64,000 nt of DNA, from assembly GCA_002633005.1 (NCBI GenBank), contig NMRA01000555.1, positions 33,774 to 97,773 on the forward strand, written 5' to 3'. Source of the DNA: Phoronis australis (lineage: Eukaryota > Phoronida > Phoronidae). The position numbers and the translations under genes are program-made. Of the stretch, positions 33,334-45,505 are shown piece by piece (position 1 is the stretch's first letter; each line of letters begins with the position of its first letter). Below the pieces are notes generated by a model. The model made no database searches and was not told the DNA's origin. It worked only from the letters and a program-made list of their open reading frames with translations.

Positions 33334-33931
33334 GTTTAAAATAGGCTCTTGACTATTTTGGGATAACCAGCTTCACAGCGGAGATCAGCTACATCTACAC
33401 ACGTTTACAGAAGAGCAGAATGACACGCCACTCTGTATGACCAATGACGTCATCACACAACTGATTCATAAAACAACAGACCCAGCATGCAATTGAAGAA
33501 TAGATAAATGCAATATACTCCTGTTATTCTTTGTTTCATAACTTCTTTTAAGTTGGCGAGTTAGCGAGTGCACGATTGAGCGAGTGATTGACTAAAAATA
33601 AAACAAAAATCTTTAAAACAATAAAACAAACTACTACTTCTTACAAAACACTGTTGCAAAACATTATAACAAACGTAACACCATAGACTATAGTACATGG
33701 ACCGCCGACTCCGTATACTTTCAATGGACGAAGCCCTTACGTCATTATTCACTGGCGACACCTGCCTTCCGTTCAGTAACACTAGGACCTCGCTAAATAG
33801 CAAGACTTCGCGAGATTACGTGAGATATTGTCGTGCATTTTAGATGAGAACACGTGACTAGGTCCTAGCGCAGGTCCTAGCGTCTACTGAACGCACGCCT
33901 GGCTAAATTTTCTGGTGCAATTTCCGGCTAG

Positions 33932-34114
33932 TACGTCGTCTGCTAATCATGATCGGCTGCGAAATGCAAAGGAATTAGCCTTTATACCATACGAAGACCC
34001 CATAATCGGCTGTGGGAAGAAAAGCTTACCTCTTGCGTCAACGTGAATGGCAGTTGTTTCAGCAATAAGACTTTATACATTTGTTCAAGGCACTTCGAAG
34101 ATGAATGTTTTTGA
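33932..34114 (+). pseudogene. THAP-type zinc-finger remnant
   Basis: One plus-strand frame reads YVVC, two stops, then SAAKCKGISLYTIRRP, HNRLWEEKLTSC and SNKTLYICSRHFEDECF, ending at a TGA (34112-34114). THAP domains have a C2CH zinc site, C-x2-4-C...C-x2-H, a central W and a terminal CS.HF...CF motif. The CSRHFEDECF ending, the central LWEEKL and the KCKGISLY start all fit. Two stops between the first two cysteines break it. THAP domains occur in P-element-type transposases and in host transcription regulators, and either origin is possible. No P-type transposase was seen next to it, and the DDE-like gene at 36610 has a different N-terminus. Confidence 0.6.
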
Positions 34115-36609
34115 GAGGCTCTGTTAGGCCTACTACTTAATCCTGTCTTCACAAATCCATTTTTGTTTTCTCCGTTTTGATGAAAACTATCTGGTGATTT
34201 TTTGACGAAAATTGTCCTCTAAATTTCTTCCAAAGGTCGTGACTCATGAACTCCTGTCCCTACAAGGAACTTCAGTCATAGTTTAGTGAGCGAAATAATC
34301 AAATTACTCTTCTCTGGCCCTGATCAGACGGTGGGTCTCAGCAGAATGCGCACATTTTGCCAGGATTTGGATCAGCAATTTCAACAAATTCACATTCGTG
34401 TACAAATAAATAGAACGCTGGTAAAACCTTTAAAGTAAATAAAGATTACATTAAAACTTCAGAAATAACCACCTGGACCAGTCAAAATCTATCTCGCAAT
34501 TCAACAACAGGTTACACACTCATTTCATGTCGATTATATGCCGCACAAAATCTCTCGACTGCAGTCTATGAAAACGCATTCAACTTTTTGAAAACATGGA
34601 ACACGAACACCAGAGGGGTGAGAAGGTTGTTTTTATTCTTCAATGTTAAATTTTTGTAAGCGGACAAATGGTTTTTAAATTTCCGCCTTAAGTCCTAACA
34701 TTTCCAAACTTAAGCCTTTCAAACGAACGTGCATGACGAAAACAAAACTCTTTAACCAGTTTTGTAAAGTCCTATGCCACATGTAGGGTACATAATGAGC
34801 CAATTCCACTCCTAAGGTAACAAAAGGGTCCCGCGCATAAAGGATGCTAAGATTTGCCCTTCTGAAATATTACCATCTTCGCCCTAATAAGCGGCCAGGG
34901 CGCGTAAAAAATCCGCTTCAGGAAGGGGGTCGCTTGTTATAGCCGAAAAGTGGTTGAAACCCGGTCTCCGCAACAGGTGAAATCGTAAGCTAGAATTCAT
35001 TAAATTTACGCTCTGTGACGCATCTGTAACCTATGACAGAGTTTCAACAAAACTTCAGTTACTGCAAGCAAATATGACAAGTCTGTCCAACTAGGGCCAT
35101 TGCTTTATGAGGGGGGTAATATTTTTCCATTATATGTCTCTGGTGTATATCGCATTAAAAAGTTTATTTTGTCACCGCCGATTTGTTTAAATTAAAATGA
35201 TGCACAAGTCCAGTCTTTTTCGCCATTTATATAACGAGGTTCCTCGTGTGAACAAAAGAAACGCAAATATCAGTCAAGCGCAAGTTATTTTTGGCCTTTC
35301 GAAATTGAAAATTGCAACATTCGTTACTGTCGTAGATAACACCATTTTAAGTAAAACAAGCTAAATTGAAACCAAAAATGGACTGCTGTTAATATTGTTT
35401 ATATTGTTTGTTAGTTATTGTATTGAATTAATATTTATTTCTGAGTTCTGCGAATTTCTTCGCTTAAAACAATGTGTATCTATTAAAAGTATCGTTGCCG
35501 CCCACATTGATATCTATAAATTGGCTTAATTACAAACGGGCCTCAAACTATGGGGTCTGATATCAAAACGTGAAAATTAATCAATATTAATCAATTGTTT
35601 CCATGACAGCTAGAAGGCCAAAGAAATGCAACATAGAAGGCACGGTGATATATTTTTAAGTCAATAAATTTTAATGTCGTTTTAACTGTGAATTTTGAAA
35701 AGTGTATGGTTAATAATGTAATGTACGATACGACTCGTTCAAAGAAAAGAATGACACCACAGCTAAATAAATCTTCTCAGGTGTACAAAGTACTAGACAA
35801 GTGCTAAGAGAAGAATTCATAACGTTTTACAGTGTTTGGAGTTTGTATTGTGCATAGAAATATCCCTGGTTGTAATGTCCGTTACTGTAATGTAGATCGG
35901 CCCATAAGAAAGCCAACTCTGTGCGACATCTTTACGCATGTGCATTTTACATCCGGCATACTAGCAGACGACGTTTTATGTTCAAAAGCACGTTCTTTTG
36001 ATGCGCTTTGATCATTGAATGGTACGTTCCATTTTTGCTTATTTTAGTCTAAAAGTTGTCATTGACGCAGTTGTTCACCGGTAATTAATTCAAAGCATTA
36101 AAAAATTAGACATTTGGCCACATTCCCTAAGATGTGTGTTGACCTAACACTAAGTGTGAAATAAGGGGAAAATTAAAAGGTAATGTGCGTTACATTTGGT
36201 AACGTACATTACACTAAAACACTGAAAATTTCTGCTTGAATCCAGAACATGTAAAACAAACCATTTGCGTTATTTTTGTTTGAGACATTGTATATCATGT
36301 TTGTTGTTTTTTATAAGGTAGATTTGAAGCTTTTGTGATTACAAAACGTCCGAAAACATCATAATTTGGTTTTTGCATGAATTTTTGCGAGTTATTCTTA
36401 TCAGTTTTACTGATAATATTTCATTATGAAGTTTTCAATGTTTTATGAGTTACATGTATGCTAACAACACAGTGGAAGGACTACGTTATTTTCTATTTTG
36501 TATTTATACAACCGGACAATCTTCTATAAAACATAGACAACGTAAATGACAAAATTGTAACGCGCATTACTTAAAAATGCAAATACTTATGCTGTATTTA
36601 GATAGTAGA
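34115..36609. other. Intergenic; left flank of the transposase-like gene
   Basis: No gene-like ORF over 2.5 kb. The last 450 bp carry palindromic motifs (see 36180-36212 and 36557-36570) and probably belong to the element that carries the gene at 36610. Confidence 0.4.
36180..36212. repeat. Inverted pair of the GTAACGTACATTAC motif (left)
   Basis: GTAATGTGCGTTAC (36180-36193) and GTAACGTACATTAC (36199-36212) form a 14-bp inverted repeat with one mismatch and a 5-base loop. Related motifs lie at 36557-36570 (GTAACGCGCATTAC), 39044-39056 (TAACGTACATTAC) and 39411-39420 (TGTACGTTAC), bracketing the transposase-like gene. These may be subterminal binding sites for the transposase. Confidence 0.5.
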
Positions 36610-38921
36610 ATGGCGTTGACCAAGGCGGAGATTAAAAAACGATACAGGGAGGAAAAGAAAAGAGAGATGGGGGAAAGATATTTAGAAAAAAAAGGCGGCG
36701 ACGGCTCCAGTACTACGTTCCCTCGTCACAGCTGACCGCCTCTGAACGAAAAAAACATAGCGGAAAATATAGGAAACGTGTGCGCCGCTACCGAGAGAAA
36801 AAGAAACAACAGTCAATGGCTGATGTTCCACATCAACCAGTGGGATTGAAAGCCAATCCAAAGGTTCAATGGTTGTCAAACTGAACTTCAATGGTGGTCA
36901 CAGAAACCAAGGTAAGAGGAAGAGAATCAGTCGGGCCCTGGACAAAGTGCATCGTGAAATCAGACAATTAGAAGAGAAGAAAAAACAACTGAAAACACAA
37001 GTGAAAACTTTACAAAACTAGAATCAAAGACTACAATCAAGAATCAATTCACCAAAATAACCAACGACCTCCGAAAGTAAAACTAAACGTGACATACAAG
37101 CCGCTGGTCTAACACCAAAAAGAGGGAATACAGTTAGCAGACAAATTCTGTTTGGCAACGCTCTTACAGGTATCTCTGAACTCAAAGAAGCAAGAAAAAC
37201 AGCAGGTTCATCAACAATTAAGAAGAAACATATGCTGACCCACATTGTTTCCGAGAAAATTCTGCAAAAATATTGCGGTTCGAAGAGGATGGGCTGTATT
37301 GCAGGCATTAACAGACATTCTTTAGGAAAGACGGTTAAAAAGTGGATGCCATTAAGAAGTGGATCTAGACGGCGCACCCAGCAAAACTGGAAAAAAGAAG
37401 TCTATGCTTTCTTTGAGAAGGATGACTACAGTCGGGCTCAGCCAGGCAAAGGAGACGTTATAACCGACAAAGGCGAACAAAAACAGAGGCTTGTTTTGAC
37501 AGACTACTTGGCAAACCATCACAAAAAGTTCACTGCGGAAAACCCGAGCGCCATTATTTCTTTAGCAACATTCTGCAGGATGCGCCCGAAGCATGTTCTC
37601 CTCACTAGTTTGATCTCAAGAAGCAGCTGTTTGTTTACTCGACACAAAACTATGACGCTCCTTTTGAAGACGTTGCAAAGAGAAGGCATCAGCGTTCCAC
37701 TTAATCCAGAATCATTTTTGACGACAAACAGACCATCAGAAGAACCACTGAATGACGCATTACATCACAGAGTTGCGTATAAGCAGTGGAAAAGAGTTGA
37801 AGTTACAGAAAGAGGGAAAGTGAAGAACGTGATGCGAATTGTAGACACAGAGTTGGAGAAGCAGGAATTCATCAATACGTTCCAGACTCAAATTTCAATG
37901 TTTGAAAAACGTGTACAATGTCACAAAGCAGTACAACGAAATAAGACAACTTAATGAAAACCTTCCAGAACACCACTTTATCTTACAAATGGACTTTGCA
38001 CAAAATTATACGTGCAAGACGAACGACGAACGGCGTACTGGAACAAGACAGGTGTGACAATTCACCCTATTGTGATGTACTACGAGATGGATTAATGCTG
38101 TGGTAAAACACTGAAGCACAGAAGCTTTGTAGTTGTCTCGGACGAGATGTCACGCTCGCCGTCTACTGTTCAAGCAATCCTAAATGCAATAGTTCCACGT
38201 GTAAATGAAGTCGATCCTGGCGTGCAAACGATTCATTATTGGACGGACGGACCCACTAGTCAGTACCGCAATAAACAAGTTTTCTTCACAGTGACAAATC
38301 AAACAGAGATATATGATATTGATGCCAAGTGGAATTTTTTTGAAGTAGGCCACGGCAAAGGTCCCTGTGATGGACTTGGTGGAACGACAAAGAGAATGGC
38401 TGACGACGCGGTAAGGAGCGAAAAGGCAATCATCCAAACCCTTCTGATTTTTACAAACTGGCTCTAAATTCCAGCATGAAGTGTGTGACATTCTTGTTTG
38501 TTTCTTCTGACGACTGTTATAGGGCAGACATTGTACTGAATGAAAGACGCGTTGTTCCTCTCAAGGGTACATTCAAGGTCCATTCAGTGGTTGGTCGTGG
38601 TTCTTCTTTGGTTGCCTTCAGTGATGTTAGCTATTGCTATGCGGTTTGTATTACCGGAATCGAAACTTGCACTGAGTGGAAACGCAACTAATGGAAAGCG
38701 CTTCAGGAGCGAGAGCCAAAAGTTACAGGGTGAAGTCTGTGAATTCGAAACGAAGCCTCGTTGATCGTGTTGCTTACAACGAGGGAAAATTTGTTGCTGC
38801 ACTAGTTGAAGGCAGTTGGTATTTAGATAAGATACTGCAACTTCATAGCGACGACATGGAAGCTGAAATAGAGTTCATGGAGCATAAAAACAGCTTTTGC
38901 AGTGGTCAAATCACAATGTAG
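36610..38921 (+). pseudogene. DDE-type transposase-like gene, nearly full length but broken
   Basis: From an ATG at 36610 comes a basic N-terminus (KKRYREEKKREMGERYLEKK). A shift in an A-run at about 36690 leads to SERKKHSGKYRKRVRRYREK, then a coiled coil (LDKVHREIRQLEEKKKQLKT). After stops at 37019 and 37059 follows the long open stretch 37232-37954. It then shifts to ILQMDFAQNYTCKTNDERR (about 37985), shifts again to YWNKTGVTIHPIVMYY, and continues with SFVVVSDEMS, HYWTDGPTSQYRNKQVFF (38235-38290) and FFEVGHGKGPCDGLGGTTKR (38340-38395). The C-terminus has GTFKVHSVVG, CYAVC...CTEW and WYLDKILQLHSDDMEAEIEF. This architecture belongs to a family common in invertebrate genomes, where the Asp residues in DFAQNY and DGPTSQY look like an RNase H-type catalytic core. 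I know no standard name. About five lesions make this copy inactive. Confidence 0.78.
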
Positions 38922-40734
38922 TCATATGGGTTCCACAGTCCAGCATCATTACAAAAGTTAAATAACCAAGTCCAATAGGCAAGACTAAACGGATGTTTAA
39001 GCTGGACCTAGAGGACATAGACCAAATAGAACTTTTGGGAGTATAACGTACATTACAGCTATTCATGTTTTTTTTATTTGAGAACTGTAAGGAATTTAGC
39101 CATTTAGGTAATTAAGAGCTTCGTTTTTTGCTTAGGTGTAAGTTGTATTTGAGAATAACATCACGTTTGAGATATGCAGGCAAAATGCAGATCTGTGTAG
39201 AACATAGGAAATAGTAATAAACATGTTACAAAGTGCATTACAGTTGTATGTTATCTGTTTGGCAACTGCCAATATGTACATGTACCATCAAGTGTTGGTT
39301 GTTTCTATATTTTAATGTAGACTTAAAAGTCTTTACCTAACCTACAAATACGTTTAACAATAGTTACATTGAAACTGGACCAAGCAAAAAAAAGTGTCAT
39401 CTTAACAAAGTGTACGTTACATTCAACTTGTTTTTCTAAATGCATACTATTAAATACATGGATTGGTGTGACAAAGCATATTGATTTTATACTCACGAAT
39501 TCCTTCAAATTATGCGGAGAAGTTTTAATGCTCACAGTGTACATTGTTTGGGAAGAAACGAAAGGAGGTAGGCACTGCGCTATTTTACCTGCACATCGTT
39601 TACAAAAATGCCACATTTCAATACCACGTGTATTTTTTCCGTTTGCCTTCCGTCGTCATGAAGCAGATTGAATAAATGTTTTCACCAAACTTAATTTTTT
39701 GTTGATTTAAATGTTTTTACGTGGTTACTTACTCTAATAAAACGTTATGTTTTTATTTTTTTATGTATGTGCTTGGTATCGTACGATTCTGGTAACAGAC
39801 TTGTGCATTTAAGTACCATTATTACAAGTTCAATATAAGAGAACCCTGCGAGATCACTTGCTACTTCTTTCTTATTCATAACCCTAGAATAGCACTTTGT
39901 TTTGATGAGTCAAATTTGACAATAACGAATGAACTTTATTTTTATGAATATTCATTTCGCATTTCGTCATTCTTATTGAGATTTGATACAGTTCTTTTTG
40001 TTAACTTACCAGCATTTTTCAGAAAATCTCACTGCCAAAAAGTGCCGTGAATCAGGTTTCAAGCTCCTCAGCTTAGTTAAACTATACATTAACAAACCAT
40101 AAAAATGGTTCCAAGTGATCAGTGCAATGGGCGCTGCCTGCTCACGGCTGGTAAAACGGGTATCATGCAGCTCATGATTTAAAGAAAGGTCTCGTTTTTT
40201 TAATTTTGGTCCGGTATAAATTACGCAAAAGACCTTGAAATCCTACGAAACACTCCTACCTTACAAATCTGACAATTCTTAGTCTCAGAAAATTTGAGCA
40301 CCAGGCAAAAGATACTAATGATGAATTTCCGGTGATGATAATCACCCGCTTTGTTTATTTACTTCAAAAACACAATTTGAAATTCTTGGTAAAATGAACC
40401 CCATTCGAGTAAGCACCATGTGGGTAAAAGTACTTCCTGTTCATGGAAATATGACAGGTTTATTTCGCAATTTTAATAGGTATTTTCCATGAAAATGCTT
40501 GCAGAGGTTATCATCAAAGTGAAAAATCCGCACAAGAAGTACCACACATCATGTCTGATCTACCTGTAATGTGAGTGAGCCAGTTTTTGGATATGAACTC
40601 ACCCTGTACAGAGTGGGCGTGCTTGGTATGTTGGTTCGTGGATGTGCAGCTTATAATGATCAATTCCTTGTGTGAAATCAATGCTCACTTGGTCATCGAC
40701 AGGCACACGTGTGATACAGTGCTGCATTCGATGA
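38922..40734. other. Right flank of the transposase-like gene and intergenic
   Basis: The first 500 bp hold two further GTAACGTACATTAC-type motifs (39044-39056, 39411-39420). No terminal inverted repeat or target-site duplication could be fixed by eye. The rest shows no gene. Confidence 0.4.
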
Positions 40735-41028
40735 CAGTGCATGACAGTGTGTGTCTGTCCTGAATGCATTTGGAGCGTCGGCACTTCCATCAACATGCGC
40801 GCACCCAGTCTAAAGTATAGGGGCCCTCGAATTTTTCGGTGTGCGGACCTTTTACTGAACGAAATCAACGAGGACAAAAACGGGGCCACTAGGTTCAGTC
40901 ACACGAATTGTGCATCCGCGCCGACTTCCCGTGGGATTCTGTGGACTTTTGTCGTGTTTATTCAGACTTTTTGTTTCATTGAGGCGGACTTTTTTGCCCA
41001 ATTCGACCCCCCCCCCGGGTGCCCCATG
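40735..41028 (+). mobile_element. MITE family copy 3 (diverged)
   Basis: Shares CCCAGTCTAAAGTATAGGGG, TGCGGACCTTTTACT, AATTGTGCATCCGC and a right end with a long C-run with the copies at 45087-45399 and 45506-45796. The terminal repeats are badly worn, so both ends are approximate. Confidence 0.55.
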
Positions 41029-41836
41029 ATCAACAGGCATTCTTGACAGTCGTATCATTTACTACGTAAGCCAACACTGCGTGTATTATCTTACTCATAT
41101 ATGGAGTACATTAGCCTGCGCGAAAGTAGTTCACTTCTATCATTTTTCTCGGTAGACGGCGCTTTTGTAAACATGGTGGCTCACGATTTCTGGTTTAGGT
41201 AGTAGGGCTATCGCGTTCTTGAATCAATGTAAATGTTAGTGAACAACTGTTGCAAATGCCGACTACGATCAATCTCCGAATCGGGAATCTAACCTGGACC
41301 AGCCATGTACGACTATACGGTTGTACTTGCATAAAAAGTGAGTTAAAAGGGGTCGGAATTGAAGGTGATCACTGTAAAGTAACTATGGCCGCTTGGACTT
41401 CGACTTCAGAGTTCAGTCTTACCACACCTAACGCTATCAATATGTTGTAATAACTTCAGCGCATGTTCACAAGTTAATTAAATCATTTCTTGGCCACAGT
41501 AAGATTAAAAACCGGACGATCGCCGCACAAATGAAGACGTTCTTGGTTCACAAGTTGTACCTTACAGAATGAGACTGTTAGTACTAGCCAGATGGAACAC
41601 ACCAGTGACAGCAAACGTCTAGACATTACACGTGTTGTTGGTCACTTTATACTAGGGAAAAATGGGAAACGAACAACAGGACAAGGACATGGTCGAAAAA
41701 AGTTGATGAATGTAACAACCGAATAACATTCCTATTATTCAGTGGATTAAGCAGTGACCACCGTCTCTATCCGGTCACAGTAGAGACAATGAAGCTCATC
41801 TAGGAGTTTCATTCATTGAAAGATTTTCGGTGAAGT
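41029..41836. other. Intergenic with a shared repeat end at 41504-41535
   Basis: AAAACCGGACGATCGCCGCA followed by CAAATGAAGACGTTC closely matches 21808-21845 beside the hammerhead-like motif. This suggests a second, shorter fragment of the same repeat. No gene was seen. Confidence 0.45.
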
Positions 41837-41908
41837 ATGCGTCACACTGATTAAAAAGGTCAAAGTCACGTTATGCGTCACACTGATTAAAAAGGTCAAA
41901 GTCACGTT
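41837..41908. repeat. Perfect tandem duplication, 2 x 36 bp
   Basis: Two identical 36-bp units (41837-41872, 41873-41908). Each contains AGGTCAAAGTCA, which resembles two closely spaced nuclear-receptor half sites. Confidence 0.9.
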
Positions 41909-42286
41909 GTTTGAGTACCTTTTGCACATAGATGGACACCTTATGCGCCCATTGATGCCTTTAATTTCTTCCAACTCAAGTAAATACAGCTGTAATGTAA
42001 CTTTTTCTTCGATCAGTCCTTCGTTCGGTTGCCCATCAACTGGCCAGTTTTACACTGCCCGCCCACCTATTTTTACCGCGCCCGCCAGTATGAGGCATAA
42101 TTCGCCTTAAATCTTCCGGCGTATGTTACTATCACTTGATGAAACTTGTTATCTGTGTCAGAGACCATTATATCCGAGCAGAGTATTTTGTAATTATGTA
42201 AATATAGAATTTCTGCAAAAGCTTAATTAAACATATTCCCTTCTGAAGTTCTAAAATTGATCTGCTTGATTAAAATTTTACAGCTG

Positions 42287-42382
42287 TAAGTCAGCTCACT
42301 TGAACACTGATAATTCAAAGTGGCACATCAGTCTTAAGTCAGCTAACTTGAACACTGATAACTCTAGGTGGCACATCAGTCA
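42287..42382. repeat. Imperfect tandem duplication, 2 x 48 bp
   Basis: Units start TAAGTCAGCT at 42287 and 42335. They share CACTGATAA and GGCACATCAGTC and differ at a handful of bases. Confidence 0.85.
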
Positions 42383-42431
42383 TGCTAGTAAATATTAAAA
42401 GTCTTTGCTATTTACGTATATTTAATTTCAG

Positions 42432-43069
42432 ATGGTGAACTGTAATACTCCACTGAAAAGGGCAAGGTCAAAGACATGCATATTATGTGACAAACTCTTA
42501 TACACTCACGCACACGAAGTTAAAAAATGCTGCATTAAAGCAGAGGTACTTGGATTTTTTACATTCAATTCAACAATGATTTGCTGGACACTAGGCCTGT
42601 GTTTATCTGCATCTCATGCATTTCGTGTTGTTCAAAACTCATACAGCTGCAGATATCAGCAAGAATGGATATCAGCAATCTCATTGCTCAGTCTGAAGAT
42701 CGACAGAAACATGTACTAATTGATTCGCCGTCTGCTTCTAAGAATCCAACAGGAGAAAAGAGATTGTTAAATTATGAGTCCAAGTTAGTTAGCTATGGAT
42801 ATTCAGTATTGGAGGACTATCAACAATCCAAACCTTTCCTGTCAAACGTATCTAAAGATTCAACTGAGCAACTTGATCGAAAACTGTTGTTTAAAATCAG
42901 TACATCTTTGGATGATCTTTGCAAGACTTCAGAAAAAAGTGTGCTTAGACTTCCAATGAGGTACCTGGGTGACAAGCCGCTTCTTTGGAAAATTGTGAAA
43001 GAATTGGAAAATCGTCCACGTGGGCTACCAGTTCTGTTACTATGTGCCATTCACTACATATTGGTATGA
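42432..43069 (+). pseudogene. Cys-rich ORF pair, possible frameshifted zinc-binding exon
   Basis: An acceptor-like TTTAATTTCAG precedes 42432. The first frame gives KTCILCDKLLYTHAHEVKKC and continues to 42719. The second frame (open from about 42539 to 43069) gives RPVFICISCISCCSKLIQLQ, a Ser/Lys-rich middle and a WKIVKELENRPRG end. CILC in frame one and FICISC in frame two could be two halves of one C4 zinc site, a layout seen in small N-terminal zinc modules of nuclear proteins. That would need a one-base shift near 42550-42575. I cannot name a family. It may be a decayed exon, a sequencing error, or chance. Confidence 0.35.
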
Positions 43070-45086
43070 TTAAGAATGACTTCACTGTAGCCATTATGTA
43101 TGAGATACATGTGGATGGTTGCCAAAAACCCTCAAACACGTGCTGTACAGAGGCTATTGTCTGCTACGTGCATTTGTCATCATGCTGGCAATGGTGTATG
43201 TTTGAAAAATTTTATGGCAAGAAATGGATCACCTATCACCTTTATAGCTTATTATTGTTTTTAAAATATAGTTTAGCTAAGGTGAGAAAGTTAATGATCG
43301 ATGATAACAATAAGATCGGTAATATATTACATTAAAAATTCTCCAGATTGAGACAGCCTCGAAATGTCAGAACACAGAAATCATTGCTGAAATTTAATTT
43401 TTTCATCCCGAAATTTGAGGCATGAGTGATTTTAATATTTTCTTACTTTTCAAATTCCTAACCCTACGTTGTAGCATAACAGGTTGCAAAAATACTCTTG
43501 CAAGTTCATAAAAAGTGACTCTCATGACAAATATTTAATAAATTGTTGCCATTTCCCTTGAATTTCTGACAGAAAATTGTGTGAATTTCTTAGAGTTGGG
43601 ACAAGCTCCGACTTTGATCAAAATAATTATTCTCTATTTCAAACTAGAGAATTTTTGCGTTATGAATTTTTGAAAATCAATGTGTAGTTAACTGCAAAAC
43701 TGATGGATGACTGTTCTTGTTTATAAGAGGATCTGCTTTAAGAAAATAGGTTGTAAATGTGATGACAATTTATTGTTTAGTTTTTGATCGTAAGTGATGG
43801 TGTGGTAGTTTACACCAGCTTTAAAAATGTCAGTGACGAAAGGTAAAATTAATGTGACAACAGATATCAATAGGCCATTTCATTTAATGACTCTGAACTT
43901 CTGAAGCAGATGATAATAGTAGCAGTACCCGTGTGGTTAAAGAGTCATGACATAATGCTTTCAATTTAAAAATCTTGAGGGACTCTCAGATTTGTAAGCT
44001 ACAAGTGATTTTCTCACAAGAAATGATGTGTGTGTGTGTGTGTATTGTTAAAATCAGTTGCCATAGTGAGTTAGCCACTGAATGATCTCTTTGCTTAACA
44101 TGCTTAAGGGGGTTTTGATCAAATAATAATATTCTTATTGGTTAGACTGATACATACCACGGGAACATGTGCCATGTGTTTTGGAAAAAAAAACTAAATA
44201 GGGTAACGAGATCATGAAACGTTACAATTGTGTCTTTAGCCTCTAATGTCAATGTATAATGCAGGATTACTTTTACATAAACATTTAACATGTTGCAGAT
44301 TTTCGATTTCCTTTATATAGTTCAGGTTATACAGAATTACACAATTCTACAGAATTACACAATTCTGTATATCCAAAAACTTGCTCCCGAAGTGCAGGCA
44401 TTGTTAAGGTTAAGAATGCAGGCCTACATGACGTTCTCTGCACATCTGTTGCTTTGTTAACACTATCAATGATGGTGTTACTCTATCAAAAATCAAAAAT
44501 TAAAGGGCAATTTTGACAGTAAAATCATCCACGAAAATCTAATTTTAATGATGTGGATTTCCGACTCTGTTTCATTTTTTGTACTTCAGGGTGACCTTAA
44601 AGGGCTGCTGGGTTCCCTGTTAATTCCAGGTTGTCGTGTCTCTTGGGAGGGATTTTTATTTAGTGCGTCTGCATTGAATAAACTTATGTTTTCGATTATT
44701 TTTTGACAACTTTCCCAGATTTCCGTTAAACTTCCAGGTTCAGATTTGGAAATTCTGGGTATTAGAAAAGGCATAAAAATTGGTGCTGTAAAACCTGTTG
44801 TGATACGAATACATATTATTGAAAGTATTTTGGTCTGCATTAAACTCCTCAATCTAACACAATGTGTACTTTGTTGATTACCACAATTCCCACGTTGGAA
44901 GCTAATTCCTTGTTTTGGAAGGTAATTCCTTGTTTTGCAAGCGTTTCACACCATCACTTGTTGACGTCAGAGCCTCATGGTGGGCATACATTACTTGATA
45001 ATTTCCTTTAATTATATCGCTACTTGGAACAGTACTACAAAATGTCACCACTAGTTTCTTCATCATCAGTATCATCATCACTAATG
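43070..45086. other. Intergenic, nothing recognised
   Basis: AT-rich. It contains a short (TG)n run near 44029 and a small palindromic tandem repeat at 44331-44369 (two units of ACAGAATTACACAATTCT). No gene-like ORF. Confidence 0.4.
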
Positions 45087-45399
45087 CAGTTGCCGATTTA
45101 TGGGGGGTTGGTGGCAATTGGGCCATGCCCCCCCAAAATTCTACCAGATCCCATATTGCAGTTCGGGGTGCAAATTGCTGACTGGCAAATGCGCGCACCC
45201 AGGTGACTCGGGGAGGCGAATGCACTGCATAGCCTTGAACAAATCCCGTTTACATTTCTTTTATAGTCATGAGGTCCACAAAACCAAAAGTTCAAGATCC
45301 CCTGCATCCTACATTTTAGTGTGGATGCGATTATGTGGGGAAATTCTGGCTATTCCTGTGCCTTGGCCCCCCTAACTCAAAATCTTGGATGCGCCCATG
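45087..45399 (-). mobile_element. MITE family copy 1, with 5-bp target-site duplication
   Basis: The element runs CAGTTGCCGATTTATGGGGG...TTGGATGCGCCCATG and is flanked on both sides by TAATG (45082-45086, 45400-45404). Its ends are imperfect inverted repeats. Its reverse complement aligns along its length with copy 2 at 45506-45796. No coding capacity. Confidence 0.75.
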
Positions 45400-45505
45400 T
45401 AATGTCTCGTAAAAAAAACTGTTGCTGTTCTGGTATTATATGTTCTTGTATTGTAATTAGTGCACGGCAGTTGTACTTAAGTGCGGTGAACTACAGGGCT
45501 AACAG

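Noticed and set aside
45059-45080. TCATCATCAG run considered as a second hammerhead core
   Set aside because: It is a short ATC simple repeat; no GAAAC or stem II follows on the minus strand.
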